Shown here: in pieces, positions 48,401-60,715 of the stretch
How the letters are laid out: each line of letters begins with the position of its first letter
Numbering within the stretch: position 1 is the stretch's first letter
Assembly (NCBI RefSeq): GCF_040939455.1
Contig: NC_134108.1
Span: 9,515,501 to 9,579,500 of the forward strand
Source of the DNA: Microcebus murinus
Lineage: Eukaryota > Chordata > Mammalia > Primates > Cheirogaleidae
DNA: 64,000 nt
Reading direction: 5' to 3'
Notes under the pieces: model-generated
Database searches by the model: none
What the model was told of the DNA's origin: nothing
Seen by the model: the letters and a program-made list of their open reading frames with translations, nothing else
Translations under genes and position numbers: made by a program

Positions 48401-51186
48401 GCCACCCCAGCCTCTAGGTTTGCTGACGAGCCAAAGGATTACCAGAGTCAGTGCCTGGGTGTCTGAACACAGCAACAAAAGGCTCCGTAGATAAAGAGCC
48501 TGTGTGTTGTCACCGTCATCACTGACCAGGCCCAACACACCCTCCTTGTTCACAGACACTGGCCTTGCCGGGACCTTTGGATGAAGGTGTTTATTACACT
48601 CTACCTGTGACAATGGGCAAACAAATGAGATCTTCGGAAAGATGTGTTACCTTTCCAGGTCACGAAGACCACCTAGTACTGCACTGCAGTGTTGTAAAAA
48701 GCGTATCCTACTGCTCAGGAACTTTTAAGGAGGCAAGAAAAAGGAATGGAAATTGCTGAAAAATTACAGCAAGACATTATTATGGTGCCACAAATGTTTT
48801 CTTTGCATATACTTTAATTAAGCCTATAAGTACATTTTCCTCAAGTATTTTAGGCAGATTTACATTTCAGCAAGTCTTTACCATATGCCTGGTAATATGT
48901 GTATGTGCATGTGTATAGACACATGTTTATTTCTATTTTAGAATGTTTTGTAACAAAACAGTGTTGGGTCCATAGTGTACTGTCAAAGCATAGAAGCATC
49001 TTTATCGTTTTGTCCGTTTCAGGCCTGCTGTTAGGCTTTATTAGGGACACTAGGAAGAGCAATTTTAAGTACAAATTGAAGTGGTATCTCAGAGCACTCA
49101 AATATTCCTGAATTGTATATATTTTGCAGTGATTTGATAGCAGAGATAATATAAGGTTCTTCATCATACTCTCCTTTGGCCCCCTTCTTGAATTAGCATC
49201 TCATTCAAACAAGTGGCTGTTTGCTCAATACAGAGTGAGAGTTTAACACTTTTACTACTGCAGACCACAGCTTCTTCCGTCCCCATTTACCGCTGGGGCC
49301 AGAGCTTGCCTGTACATTCTTAAAACAATTCATGGTATAGGAAGAGATAATGTATGTGGAAATATTTAGGAAAAAAGAGAAAACTAATATGCAATTTCAA
49401 GTGTGATTGCATTATAATCAGAAAATAAAGTTTACAATTCAGTTCACTTTCTTCTTGCATTTAAGTAGAAAGTAGGATTTTGGTAAGGGGTTTATTTCCT
49501 GCAGGACTCAATGGATTGAGGTAATCTGACTAATAAATTAAAATACAGTAACTATCTCAATCCTTTTTAATTCAGAGATTAGCAAGATGAGAATTTTTAA
49601 ACACATAATATGGTCTATTAGTAGTTTTTGTTTTTAATAAATTATTCTTAGTTATTATCTTAAGTTTTAAAGACTATTATTTTCAACCTCTGAACTTCTC
49701 CCTCTGAGCCAACACACAAAAGCTTTTGAAAAGTTATGTGAATTCTACCTGTTAACTTGAGAGCATTACTGGTTCAAAAATGCTTTTCCTGTTAAAAAAA
49801 AAAAAAGGTAGAAAACAAAACAAAAAATCAGGGTTGACATGGGGAAAAACACGTTATTGGCTGCCTTCTGAGACTCAAAGCAAGTAACACAAAGACATCG
49901 AAATCTGGGAGTGGCTTCCCCTCCCTGCTAGTTGTGTTGCACCCGTCCCAGAAGCGTTTTACGTTTCATCTCGGGTGCTGCAAAATCGAGATGTATCTAC
50001 AGAGCAGGTAAGAGCAACTACCGCCCTTTCTTCTGAAAAGGAAAATGCTGGTTATCCTAAAGCTCCATGTGAATTTTACAAACATTTACTAGAACAACCA
50101 ACTCTTCAAACCTTCAAGCTCTATCTGTTTAAACCAATGAATGGATAATTAATAGCAGCCTCCTTTTGGGGTTTTGACTAGATTGCCAGATTCTGCACAG
50201 CTAGAGTCGTCTTCCCTCCAACTTGCTTTTCCTGAGCTGTGCTGTTCAATACATCGTCTTACAAAAATTAGAGTGTTAATTAAGCCTTCTTGGCAAGTAA
50301 TTGCATGTTAAGGTTTTTTTTTTTTTAAAGATCTTTTGATTCCCTATATGAATGTAAAATAAAGGTTACTACAGCACCATTACTCTTTTTTTTAAGAGCA
50401 CAGAATTAATTTCTTTAGTAGGAAAATAAATGCTCAACTCTATAGTCAGAAGAACACTGAGGCTAAAAAATTTCCCTAATAGGTACATTATCATTTTTGT
50501 TATTTATATTATCATATGGAAATCAACACAATTTCAAGATTACCAGCAGCTTTGTATAGAATACAATTTTTCTATCTCAAATGATTCTAATGTAGGTAAA
50601 TATTATTGATCTAAAAATTCTCATGTACTAACATTTCTATAATTTTTTGTTAATTTCAGACAAATGTGTTGAAAACAAAGCAGGGCTGATGTTATGCTAA
50701 ACGTACCCAGATTGTAATATTTATTTGCTTATTTCAGGTAGGCAGTTTTGGAATGTTTCAGACAGAACAACTCATGAAAAATTGAGGACAGGGCCAAACC
50801 CATCATTTGGTTCATGGCTGCTATTAGTTCCCATGTAAATGGAGAAGTAACTCATTTAAATAATCTTCTATAAGTGCACAATGAATTATACATTTAAACA
50901 AAGTCACTGTGCAAAGGAGTTTGGACCCAGTAACACAATCACATGCTTTGTACAGAGGTGCTTCTCTATAACAGATGTTTCATTACCAGAAATCAACTTA
51001 TATGATGCACGCAAACTTTACTCATTTTGTTATTAATATAATTACTTATAAAGAAAACCCTTTCATGGATAAATGAAGAAAAAGTCTTATAAAGCAAATA
51101 AACAAGCAAGCATTAAAGTAGAATTAATTAGTTATCAAAAAACCCCCAAAAAACAAAAAAACAAAAAAAAAACCAGAGCCACTTAC
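45429..51186 (-). other. ARID1B: ARID1B intron 11
   Basis: 5,758 bases, donor gtaagt, acceptor cgggcatag. Strongly AT-rich and mostly repeat-free; the exception recognised is an L2 end (47985-48245). Homopolymer A or T runs occur near 49794, 50315 and 51140-51170. No alternative exon with matching phase and conserved-looking peptide was found. Confidence 0.9.
47985..48245 (+). mobile_element. L2 LINE 3' end remnant
   Basis: ggccttcctggggcctgcgt, cacatgctttatttttcctt, gacgctaagttctacaaggc and acacttagcacagggccttg follow the L2 3' end. Confidence 0.65.
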
Positions 51187-51345
51187 AGGGCTTGATGGAG
51201 TCTTTGGCCAGCCTGGGCTGCTAATGCTATCACTTTCATCTCCATGAAATGAGGAGATGCTAGCAGAGCTGGGGGACATTGGGGAAGGGACTGGCAGGTT
51301 GCCTGGGGTTGGGGGCTGAGAAATACCCTGAGAGCTGTAGCTATC
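51187..51345 (-). CDS. ARID1B: ARID1B exon 11 (in-frame cassette, 53 codons)
   Basis: The exon has exactly 159 bases, phase 0 at both ends, encoding residues 86-138 ([16 protein letters not shown]... to ...WPKTPSSP). The acceptor is ...ctctaccacag and the donor is the strong CCT|gtaagt. The peptide is Ser/Pro-rich and disordered, with several SP/TP dipeptides (possible proline-directed phosphorylation sites) and an FHGDESDS acidic serine cluster. Leaving it out keeps the frame (ESKSK joined to KSSSSTTT). From memory, the main human ARID1B isoforms include a pair differing by 53 residues, which matches this length. Confidence 0.93.
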
Positions 51346-52061
51346 CTGTGGTAGAGGAATAAAAAAAAAAAAATGACAAAGGTAGGGCAAACTTTATTTA
51401 AAATAACAAAAAGTACATCCAGTTTAACAGACTCATTTTTTATATATTAAATATAAAGACATGTACAAACAAACACACAAAAACACACATATATAAAAGT
51501 ATTAAAACAACATTCTTAATTAGTATACTTTGGTGAGTTGCTGGATGCTAGAAAAGGCCACTAAGCCCCATGCTTACTTCAAGCTTACATGGAATGCTAA
51601 GCATGGGTTTCCCCTTATGAAGGAAAGAAAGGAAAAAAAAGCTGTTCACCTTATTTATCAAATAAGGCAGGAAAGCAAAATATTAAGTATGCTGTTGTTG
51701 CTGAGGCGGCCAAAACAGGAAGCTATAAACTGAAGGCAGAGAAAATGGCTGCAAGTACCGACACCAGGCAAGACCCTTCCTTCTCCCCACCCCGCAGCAT
51801 TTTCCTTGGGTGGGTCTCGCCCCTCCCCGCCTCCCCCCACCATAAGTTAATGCCGTAAGAACTAGTAACTTTCAGACCCACACCACGCCACGAAGGGGCT
51901 GGGGGAAGAAAAGACTACAGACATGTTGCACAAAATGAAGGCATGCAGGAGAGAAGAGACCAAATGAAAAAAAAATGTCGGCCAACAGGAGAGAGAGAGA
52001 GGACGACAAGGCAGCTCTTTGCCAGGCAGACCCCACGCTGCGTGCAGAGGCAGAGAAGTAC
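51346..52061 (-). other. ARID1B: ARID1B intron 10
   Basis: 716 bases, weak donor gtactt, acceptor ctaccacag. No repeat except short A-rich runs. It separates exon 10 from the skippable exon 11. Confidence 0.92.
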
Positions 52062-52171
52062 CTTTGACTTGCTCTCAGGCTGCGGAGTGCCTTCCTCTTT
52101 GCCATCGGCCTTGAGAGGCAGGGGCAGCTTGGATTCACCAGGAGACATCATATCTGCAAGACCCATAGATG
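52062..52171 (-). CDS. ARID1B: ARID1B exon 10
   Basis: The exon has 110 bases: two bases completing an alanine codon shared with exon 9, then 36 codons (residues 50-85) ending exactly on a codon boundary. It encodes the conserved [17 protein letters not shown] stretch and then a charged Lys/Glu segment ending ESKSK. The acceptor is ...tttcgattag. The donor AAAG|gtactt lacks the usual A/G at +3 and G at +5, so it is a weak site directly in front of the skippable exon 11. Confidence 0.93.
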
Positions 52172-55100
52172 CTAATCGAAAACAGGAGAAAGAGTTTAGG
52201 ATTATACATGTGATTTGTGAGAATGTGCTCCTGCCAACACAAGTTACTGAGTGAAGCATAAAGCACTGAATTACCCTTGAAGAAAGAAAAGAAAAAAGAA
52301 ATTATAACTTGGAGCATACTAATTTCTGAAATCTAAACAGCACCAAATTCTGGCAATCCTTTTTTATCTAAAAAAAATAATAATAATAATAAAAGGCAAT
52401 CATTCTGTATGCTCAAGGTACAAACTATTATTTTTTCAAAATTATTATAGCTTTAAAAGAAAAGGCAACAAGTGGAAATAAGCCAAGTGTTTAAATTGGT
52501 CATCAAGTGTTGGAAGCAAATGCAGCGTATGTCTATTTTTTACCTAGGTAATAGAGGATTTGGTGCCTTCTTAATTTCATAGATTTAACTAATCTATAGT
52601 TTGTAAAACCATCTGACATTTCATATTGTTTCATTTGAAAATCTTATCTAGTGCATGTGGTCTAGTCTACAGTAAGGGGGAAGACAATCATAGCAGATGA
52701 GTTCAAAAACAATAATCAAAAATAAAATCATGAAGGGAAAGATTTCTTATTTTTTTGCAATGGGGCTGGGATCCTTTCAGTCTGCCTGTGGTGGTCAAAC
52801 CCTGGGCAGCAGGTCAACACCCAGGGCAGGGGCCCATGTGGATGCAAGTGTCCACACCAGGCTTTCCCCCCTCCAGGCTCAGAAATTCCACAAACCCCAC
52901 CCAGGCTTTACAACGGAAGGCTCACTAGGGAACACGTGATTTATACACATTTATTGCAGATGCTAATAGACATTTTCAGGTTAAAAATACGGGTTTAGAT
53001 TTCTTTTTAAAGGAAGAACAGGGCCACACTAGGGAATCAGTGTAACTATCCAGGGAATAGCAGCTGAATTTCTACAGAACCCCACTGTGAAAACCATCTG
53101 CACAACACTGGGCTGTAGAGGCTGAGTGAGACACCAAACAGATGTGTGAAGAGTCAGACTGAGGAAGAGGGAAGGAGAAAAGGGAGAGGGGAGAGAGCCA
53201 CAAGCCTTATGATGAGTGAAAACCAGAAAACATCCCGATTTCAAAATAAACCTGAGGTTCTATGAACAGGATCCATTTTACATTTTGCAAATGAAAGTGC
53301 TGGCTCAACCGAGGCAGGACACATGCAGCATAATGTGCCAAAAAGAAAAGAAAAAAAAAAGCTTTAAAAAAGGCTCCACAGATTGCCCACTACAAAATGA
53401 TTATTGCACATATTCATGTATTACTATGTTTTAGAAAATAATTAGTTTTAATTACAGCAGTGAGAGTGAGCAGGCCCTGGTGAATTAGCTGGCAAGCTTT
53501 GTGGTGCTAATTTGCTAATATCTTTAGCATCACTGCAGGTTGAGACCATAGGTCCTGCCAAAAAAGCCTACCCTGCCACGTGCCCATGAGTTTACATCAG
53601 CACACTCAACAATGCACTTTGAAATCCTGTATTTCCATGGGCACATTGGCTTGTTTTTCAAAGCCCATTTGCAGCCCAGTCAGTCCTTAAAGTCATCACA
53701 ACAAACACAAATCATAATTGGGATGTTTTTCTTTTTTTCAAATTACTTTCAATACTTAGACTTTAAGAACTGGAACAAAAAGCTTTTTCAAGTGATGCAG
53801 CTGCAGAGAAAAATCTATTGGGATCAGCTAAAAATGCTGTTATTTTTGTGAATGTGTGAAACCTCAAAAAAGCAGCTGAGAGATATTACACCAAGAAGAC
53901 CGCCTTGTTCAAAGCAGTGGAGTGGACTGCTTTCGCGCAGTTTTATCTCTGGGGTCTAGCAAGACATGAATTAGTAAATCTGTACATTAAAAACACCCTT
54001 TTTAGAAGAACAGGCTAGGAAGGCAAGATGGTGTGAAAGTGGGGCTTAGTTATGAAAGCCCACATGTCCTTGCTGGCTGATTCACAGGGCGGCTCAAAGG
54101 CTCAACAGCCAAAACAACTGCCCAGGGAGCGGAAGTCATGGGCCCACTGCTTCTGTTAAGTCCTGCTTTTCCAATAGTTGTAACTTAGATTTGTCAGTAT
54201 TTATCCGTTCTGTCTGAATGTTATTTTGGAAAAAGGAATAGTAATATTCTACTTTATGCATTAAATGTGTTAGTGTTCACAAAAACAACTTTTAAGCATA
54301 AGAACGAGGCCAGTATGTGTTATGATAATTAGTGACAATTTATACTGATTTAAAAATCAGACATACACGGATATAGGCATATATGTTGGTTTGAAACTCC
54401 CCAATTTCTTTGTTCTTTATTATATACTGTAAAATGAGAACTTCGGGTATACAAGTATAAAATTGTCAAAAGTGGTATTGCTCCATTATTTTGAGAGAGA
54501 AATCAGGATAGAATTTAGAGTAATAGTTTTATTTAGCACTTCTGCCTTACAATGCAAATTTTATTTCACTAAATGGATCATAAGGTCTTTCCCTACTGTG
54601 CCTCTTACTATTCTTTTTGTTGAAAAGCTTATTTTTGACTTCTTACCAGAATTCTCAATGAATCACTGCAAAGAGCTCTACGCCTCCCAGGGCCATGCTG
54701 CTCCAGGGGCACTATTTTTTTCTACTTTCCCAGAAGAGAAGGACCACAATGATTACAAGGATGTGTTAAATCAAGGCACTGTGCTTTCTCTCCTGTTGAC
54801 ATGAGTAATCCAGTAGGGAAGGTTCAGACATAAAAAGGGGTAGTAAAGAAGCTGGGACTGCAAAAGGTGCTGCATGAGTACTGTAAATACCTTCCAAGCG
54901 CTCGCCTCTGGCTTTACCACTGAAATTTAAGAACTAGAATGATTTCTTAAAGCAAGTGTGGGTCAAGGTCCTAAGGCAGCTATTCCACACTGGGCTTAAT
55001 GTATTCAAAAGGAACATAAAGAACAGATGACATGACTAAAACTGAACTTGAACATTCATTCCTACTTTCTCTCAGCATCCTTTACTTAGTCTCCTTACAA

Positions 55101-55974
55101 GGCTGCAAAATCATTCCCAGAAGATGGGTAAATAGGACCAGAAACACAAAAACAGTTCTTTGCTTGGTAATACACCATACTCTGCAAGATATTTTATTCC
55201 TTGTTTTTGAAAACATAAAGGGTCTCTCTCCGTGTGTATACATCTGTAGATGTTCATGACTATTTTAATACATGGTAAAATAGAAAGTACACTGTGAATA
55301 TAACACATACAAAAGATCTGACAAAAGCTCTGGAGAAGCATTTCTCTCTCACTGGATCAGCAAGGCCCTGAGAGAACCCTCCAACACACCCCTACATGAG
55401 GGACCTGTTAGGGAGTGGGGCCCATGAGAGCTTTGGGGCTCTGCACACCCCATAATTGCCATCAGTGCCCTCTCCCCATGATACTGGCCCCTCCAGATAC
55501 TGGCCAAGCCTGGGAGCTCCAGGAAAGTGTGACCCCAGCCTCCTACCAATCTGGAACCACCAGTACCCTATGGCATAATGTAAGTGTAAACTTTTCCCCA
55601 GTTTAGGAGATTTGGTTTTCATAATTTATCAAATCCTTTGTATCTGTGGGGAGGGCAGCAACTCACCTAAAATCATTATCTTAAAGCAAGCAAGTGTGCA
55701 AGTAAAAACATCAATGACCTTTATAAACTACTTAGACAACCAACCACAAGCAAGGATGCTAAAGACCTCAATCCTTCTTTGTGAAAGACCCAAAGTCCTA
55801 AGACAGAAAATAGCTCTCCAGCTGGTAGATTTACATTCTAGGAATAGTTAAGTAAATCTTTTTTTTTTTTTAATTTCAAAATAGCAAATAATCTGGTAAA
55901 CAGCTAATGCCATACAATGCTGGCTGCAGTTCTGCCAAGAGACTGTTGAGCAAAACACCTCCAAATTGGCGGTT

Positions 55975-56130
55975 CCTGAAGTTGAACACACATGGAAGTT
56001 ACCTGAGGAGTTTGTTAAGAATGCAGATTCCTGGACCCATCCTCAGGAAGTCCGATGGGAGCTCAGGAATCTGTAGTCTTAACAAGCATTCCAGGAAAGC
56101 CTGAAGTAGGTGGTTCTTAACTCTTGTGGT
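55975..56130 (+). mobile_element. MER5A-type hAT-Charlie relic
   Basis: tttgttaagaatgcagattc, ctggacccatcctcaggaag, tcttaacaagcattccagga and tggttcttaactcttg match the MER5A pattern. The intervening text is diverged. Confidence 0.7.
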
Positions 56131-58434
56131 GGTGTGATTGACTTTTTTCCTTTTTAAAGGGCTCCTGAGCAAGTATACCTGCACTGGTGGTACATCAACA
56201 GGACACTCTGCATTGGGAATGGAGTGCTGCAAGGCTAGCAGAGAGACTCACTACTGGCACTTAGGCAGGGCTCTGGGAGAGAAGAAGCCGGCCACAGTGG
56301 CATATGGCTGCTTCTGTACTATTTATAGGCTACAGTGGTGGAAATGCCCTACATTTGGTAGAGTAACTTCTGGTGAAGCAAACTTAGAACCACAGATGGC
56401 AGATATATTTTTTGGAATTTAGATGTCCACTTTAAAATGCTGGCTTATATGTAGACAAGTATATGGCTAGCGAATATTACAAAACTAAACACAAATAAGT
56501 AAAATCCAAATAACAACACATGTGCTGTATAAGGGCACATTTAACAAGGGTATACATGACTTACAACTTTGCCCATAGAAATACATAATTCTAATCTTTT
56601 AATCTAAATAGTTGAAACAAAACCAAAAAGCTCTTTCAGAGGGAAAAATTCCCACTGCTTACCATCATACTTCCCGTGGCATTTTAAGTGAAGAAATGGA
56701 TGTCACATTTATACTCACACTGACTCCATTTAAATAATTACTTGCTCACTGAAGCCTGTAACAATTTGTCACTACACAGGAGGATTTTTTTTTGGCCTGT
56801 ACACTGTCTACAACACAATTGTTTGAGCTCAGTGAAGAGAATGCTGGAATGCCAGTTGTACTGGCTGCTAACTGAGGTTCAGAAAATTCCACTGCCAGCC
56901 CTGGCCATCCTTTGTGTTATCTTCACTTTCTCCAAAAGTACATTTTGATGGTGAAATGCTTTGTGGTTATCACTGACAATTTATCTCCACGGGCCCAAAC
57001 TAAGCAGACTAAAGTGATGCTGGTCTAGGCCATTTCTGGCCCATCTCTAGCAAAGCTGAGTGTACACCTTCAGACCAAAACCCTCGTCAGGAGCTACGCT
57101 GTGCCATTCTGTGTCACTCCTGTGTCCCCCTGAGGGCATGCCACATTTACACCAGATTCACATGTATCTATCAACAGGTACATGGTCAGTGCTAAATGGT
57201 CACCATCCTCTGATGTGTTGGATGGTCACTTTCCCTCGGGGAGCATTTGACTTAATAAAGCTGGAATAAAGTTATGTAAATGTGTGGATGAAAATTTGAC
57301 AAATGTTTAAATTATTAGAAATCCAGTGTTTCAAAATGCACAATGCAATAAAAAAATACTACTACCCCACACAAAAGATTGTGAGGATAAATGGCCTTTC
57401 ACTGAACAGATTTCCTCTGTATGGAATAACGAATAGCTAAATTATCTGACTAATAATAATAAAAAGAAACTCTCTCTGTGAATCTTCATTAAACTGGTTA
57501 TTCCTCAGGAATACATAAATCATCTTAGGCAGGGCACTGTGCCATCTGCTTGCTGTTGGTTATTTTTGTGGCTCTGGGGTCTGAGGAAGAAGGGAAAAAT
57601 GAGCCCTGCTAATGGTAGGTGAAAATTTATTGTGTAGTTTCAAGGCTCTGAAGTCGTTTCACTTCAGCAAGCCAGACAGAACACGCAGCGCCCGAACCCC
57701 AGTGCTCTAGCACCTGGGCCGGCGCCGGCCAGCAAGGGAGCGAGGAGGCTTCCGGCTAACGTACTGCTCAGGGTTTTTCACTCTCCTCTCAAAGGCAAAA
57801 ACACCCACCTCGCTGGGATGAAGAACTGCCAGCTTAACATCAGGAAGGGATGTTTCATTTATTTAAAAATTTTCATTTCTGCCAACAGTTTCTATGTGTT
57901 CCTCTTTCACAAACCTTTTAAGAGAATTAGTCAGGAATGCCACTGTTCAACTAGGCCCCAGAACTCAGCGACTCAGATGCTCAGACAGGAGGCAAGCCCG
58001 CCTCTCGGGGCCTGTGTGGCCTGACAGAAAGACACTGACCTCTGGAGGGCCTTCTGAAGGCAGAGGAATGAAAAAAGGTAGGATCGAGAACCAGGGCTCT
58101 GACACAGCATTTTCCTGACTCGTCGTAAGGCACTGGAAGGTACACGACCGCCCGGCTAAGCAGAGCTCTGCATGAGCTGAATGAGAGGATCCTGCCAACA
58201 GGGCATCTACCGTTCTAATGTTCTAACGTGTGATGTAAAGAACAACAGGTCGACTGAAACACACAGCATGCTCTGACTTAAACAGTAGTGCTCACTGTCA
58301 TTAGGTAGCTGGAGAACTTGAGGAGTGGGGGTTCAAGGGTCCCAAAGAATCTAAGAACATGGGAGGTCTACAGACTTTTAGACCCACCACCAATCGACTG
58401 CACTAATCAGACATGATTTTGTAAGAATGCAATA

Positions 58435-58642
58435 GTTGAAAGCAGGGCTCATCAAACTTTTTAAACAGGGGGCCAGTTCACTGTCCCTCAGATTGTTGGA
58501 GAGTGCGCACTGTGGGCCCAGGATGAGTTGGCTGCTAAGCAGGACAGGCAGTGGCAGCAAAAACACCCAGCGGGCCAGATAAATGTCCTTGGCAGGCCAC
58601 ATGTGGCCCACGGGCCGTAGTTTGAGGATCCCTGGTTGAAAG
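58435..58642. mobile_element. Short hAT-type DNA transposon with perfect 8-base target duplication
   Basis: The element is 58443-58634 (192 bases). Its ends are inverted: cagggctcatcaaact at the left and agtttgaggatccctg at the right (14 of 16 bases match as inverted repeats). The 8-base duplication gttgaaag flanks it exactly (58435-58442 and 58635-58642), the hAT signature. It contains caggggccagttcac-like and cgggccgtagtttgagg phrases of a known non-autonomous mammalian family. It has no coding capacity. Confidence 0.85.
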
Positions 58643-59144
58643 TATAAAGTGGACTGGAAGAACTAAACTTAATGAAGTATATAAAACAACTTCTCAGTAG
58701 AGATAATCTGCAAATAGTACTTATGAAGCAACTACTCCCAATATAAAGTTGTTTCCTTAAGTAAAAATACAATCACTTCGACCCTCCTTGATCTGCTCTC
58801 CTACCATTTCCCCTGAAATGCAAATTCTAAATGTTTGTCTCCACCACTAACAAGTGGAGAGTTTTTGTTCTGGGATCTTCCAATATGCCTAGTAATTCCC
58901 AAAGATAAAGAGAACTTAGTGTGTATATTTAACAATCAATCTCCAATGATACTTGAAATATGTCCACATATTATACAGATAGAATGAATAAAAATAATTT
59001 ACATAAAATATAATATAATTCTCGAATAGTAAGTAGATTGAGCAAGTTTCCAAGAAGCAGAAAAGTGGCATTATTCCCATTTTTGCCAGCAGATCTGGCT
59101 TCTTGAGTTGTCTGGGCACATTCACTGGTGGAAGCCTGAGAGGA

Positions 59145-59210
59145 GGAGAGGGAGGTGGGGAGGGTATGGCGAGGGCAGGGAGAAGCAGGGAGAGGCAGGG
59201 AGAGGGAGGC
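59145..59210 (-). repeat. Pyrimidine-rich imperfect tandem repeat behind the exon 9 donor
   Basis: On the transcript strand the sequence repeats units like ctccctgcctctccctgctt starting about 30 bases after the exon 9 donor. Such CU-rich tracts can bind PTB-type splicing regulators (known for the motif class). An effect here is an inference. Confidence 0.7.
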
Positions 59211-59239
59211 CCCTGGGAGCCCAGCACTACCCAGGTTAC

Positions 59240-59385
59240 CTGCTGAGCTGTTCACCATGGTGGGCGTCATGCTGTATGGCGGTGCCTGTGTGTTCATCAG
59301 GCCAGAGCTGTTGTTCATGGGCTGGCTGTAGGGAGAGCTGGAAGCCATAAGTCCACTCTGGTTCATGCCAGGGAAACTGCCTTGC
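59240..59385 (-). CDS. ARID1B: ARID1B exon 9
   Basis: The exon has 146 bases: one base finishing a split codon, 48 codons (residues 1-48, starting QGSFPGMNQ), then one base of the next split codon. The acceptor is ...tttgtatag and the donor is G|gtaacc, which is weaker than the gtaagt/gtgagt consensus. The peptide is a low-complexity Ser/Asn/Met/Gln/Pro stretch typical of the disordered N-terminal half of ARID1 proteins. It has no folded domain. A pyrimidine-rich repeat begins about 25 bases behind the donor. It is the most upstream ARID1B exon found in the window. Confidence 0.93.
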
Positions 59386-60609
59386 CTATACAAAGAGAAA
59401 GCACAGGCACACACACACTGACCACGCACATCAGCTGCAGATTGCCCTGGCAGTCATTTCTATAATGCACTTATGTAAGGGGTAGGGCTATCGTTATACA
59501 TGTTTGCTTAGAATAGATTGAGAGAGAGGCTGAACTCCATTGCTATATGATACTCAATACACTATTTAAAAATTCCAAATAACATAAATCCCACAAATAA
59601 ATTATACATTTTTAATCATGTCAAGTGTTCCAAGTTATTATTTATATAGAGGAATATAAGCAAGAAAAGGGGAGCTTGAAATAAGAACAGGAATTACAAA
59701 AGCAAGCAAAATTAACTTCTAACATTTACTAAGATCTTTTAACACTACTTAAACTCTTCACATCAAAAACCAAAAGTCAAAAAATCAAAAATAAATGGGT
59801 AGTACAGGAATGTCTTTTAAAAAAATTTCTTTGGCCTAAATTTTCTGATATAATGAATATAGGAGAAAGCATTTCCAACTCTCCTCAACACTATTATTTA
59901 ACTTTTGTAATTAGGTTTCATGAAAAACCTGGCAATTTTTATATGAAAACTACGTAGTAGACATTAGACTTCCACTTCTCACGGAGGGGGCTTCTGTGTT
60001 ACAGGAGGGCCAGGGTGCTGAGATCAGCTATAAATGTCCCTAATACACTAAGTCATCCCTCGCCCACAGTGAGGCAGACTTCGACTTCCTTGTTTGGTGA
60101 CTTAGTTTGAGTTTTATCCTTTGCTCTGTAAGAGGCAATCTCTTACCCCTGGCAAAGAGGAGAAGAGTATTCTTTGATCTGAAGGGGACAACTTCATGCA
60201 ATGTCATTCTCTGACTGCTGGTGAGCAGACTGGGCAGCGGGGGACAGTTAAACTGCACACTGGTTTCCTTCTCCAGAGGAGCATTACAATGCAGAGCTGG
60301 CGGCAATGTGGCAAAGACTTTAAATTCCACCCTAGTAGTCAAGATTTTCTTATGTAAATAGCATACCTTTAAAAAACTTCTCAAAGTTTTGACTAGCACT
60401 GTGTATGTAATCTCAGTAGTACAGCTAATAAAAGAGGTGAAAATCCAGACACTTTGCTTATCTGTCAAACTAATTATGATTACAACCTCCTCCACAAACA
60501 CTAAACTATCATTTGGTATAACAGTCAACATTTTAAAAGGAGATTCTTTACAAGATTAACAAAAATCATTTTTAAAAACCAATATACTAAACCAGAGTTT
60601 GGCCCACAT

Positions 60610-60715
60610 AACTACAACTGCTCAGGAGGCCAGGGTGGGAGGATTACGTGAGCCCAGAATTTGAGTCCAGCCTGGGCAACATGGTGAAACCCCAACTCTT
60701 AAAAAAAAACAAAAC
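60610..60715 (+). mobile_element. Alu-type monomer fragment
   Basis: aggaggccagggtgggagga, ttacgtgagcccagaatttg, agtccagcctgggcaacatg and gtgaaaccccaactctt followed by an A run: a 5'-truncated old Alu arm in plus orientation. Confidence 0.8.

Larger units (their letters stand above)
52172..59239 (-). other. ARID1B: ARID1B intron 9
   Basis: 7,068 bases, weak donor gtaacc, acceptor ttttcgattag. It contains a TAA microsatellite (52376-52394), a MER5A relic (55975-56130), a hAT element with clean target duplication (58443-58634) and, next to the donor, a pyrimidine-rich imperfect repeat (59145-59210). The block 53440-53560 is unique AT/homeobox-like sequence. The rest shows no gene. Confidence 0.9.

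Noticed and set aside
60040..60531. A 163-codon minus-strand frame in intron 8
   Set aside because: It lies in the ARID1B direction, but no junction gives ARID1B-like protein, there is no known domain, and it ends without a donor in frame. Considered chance.
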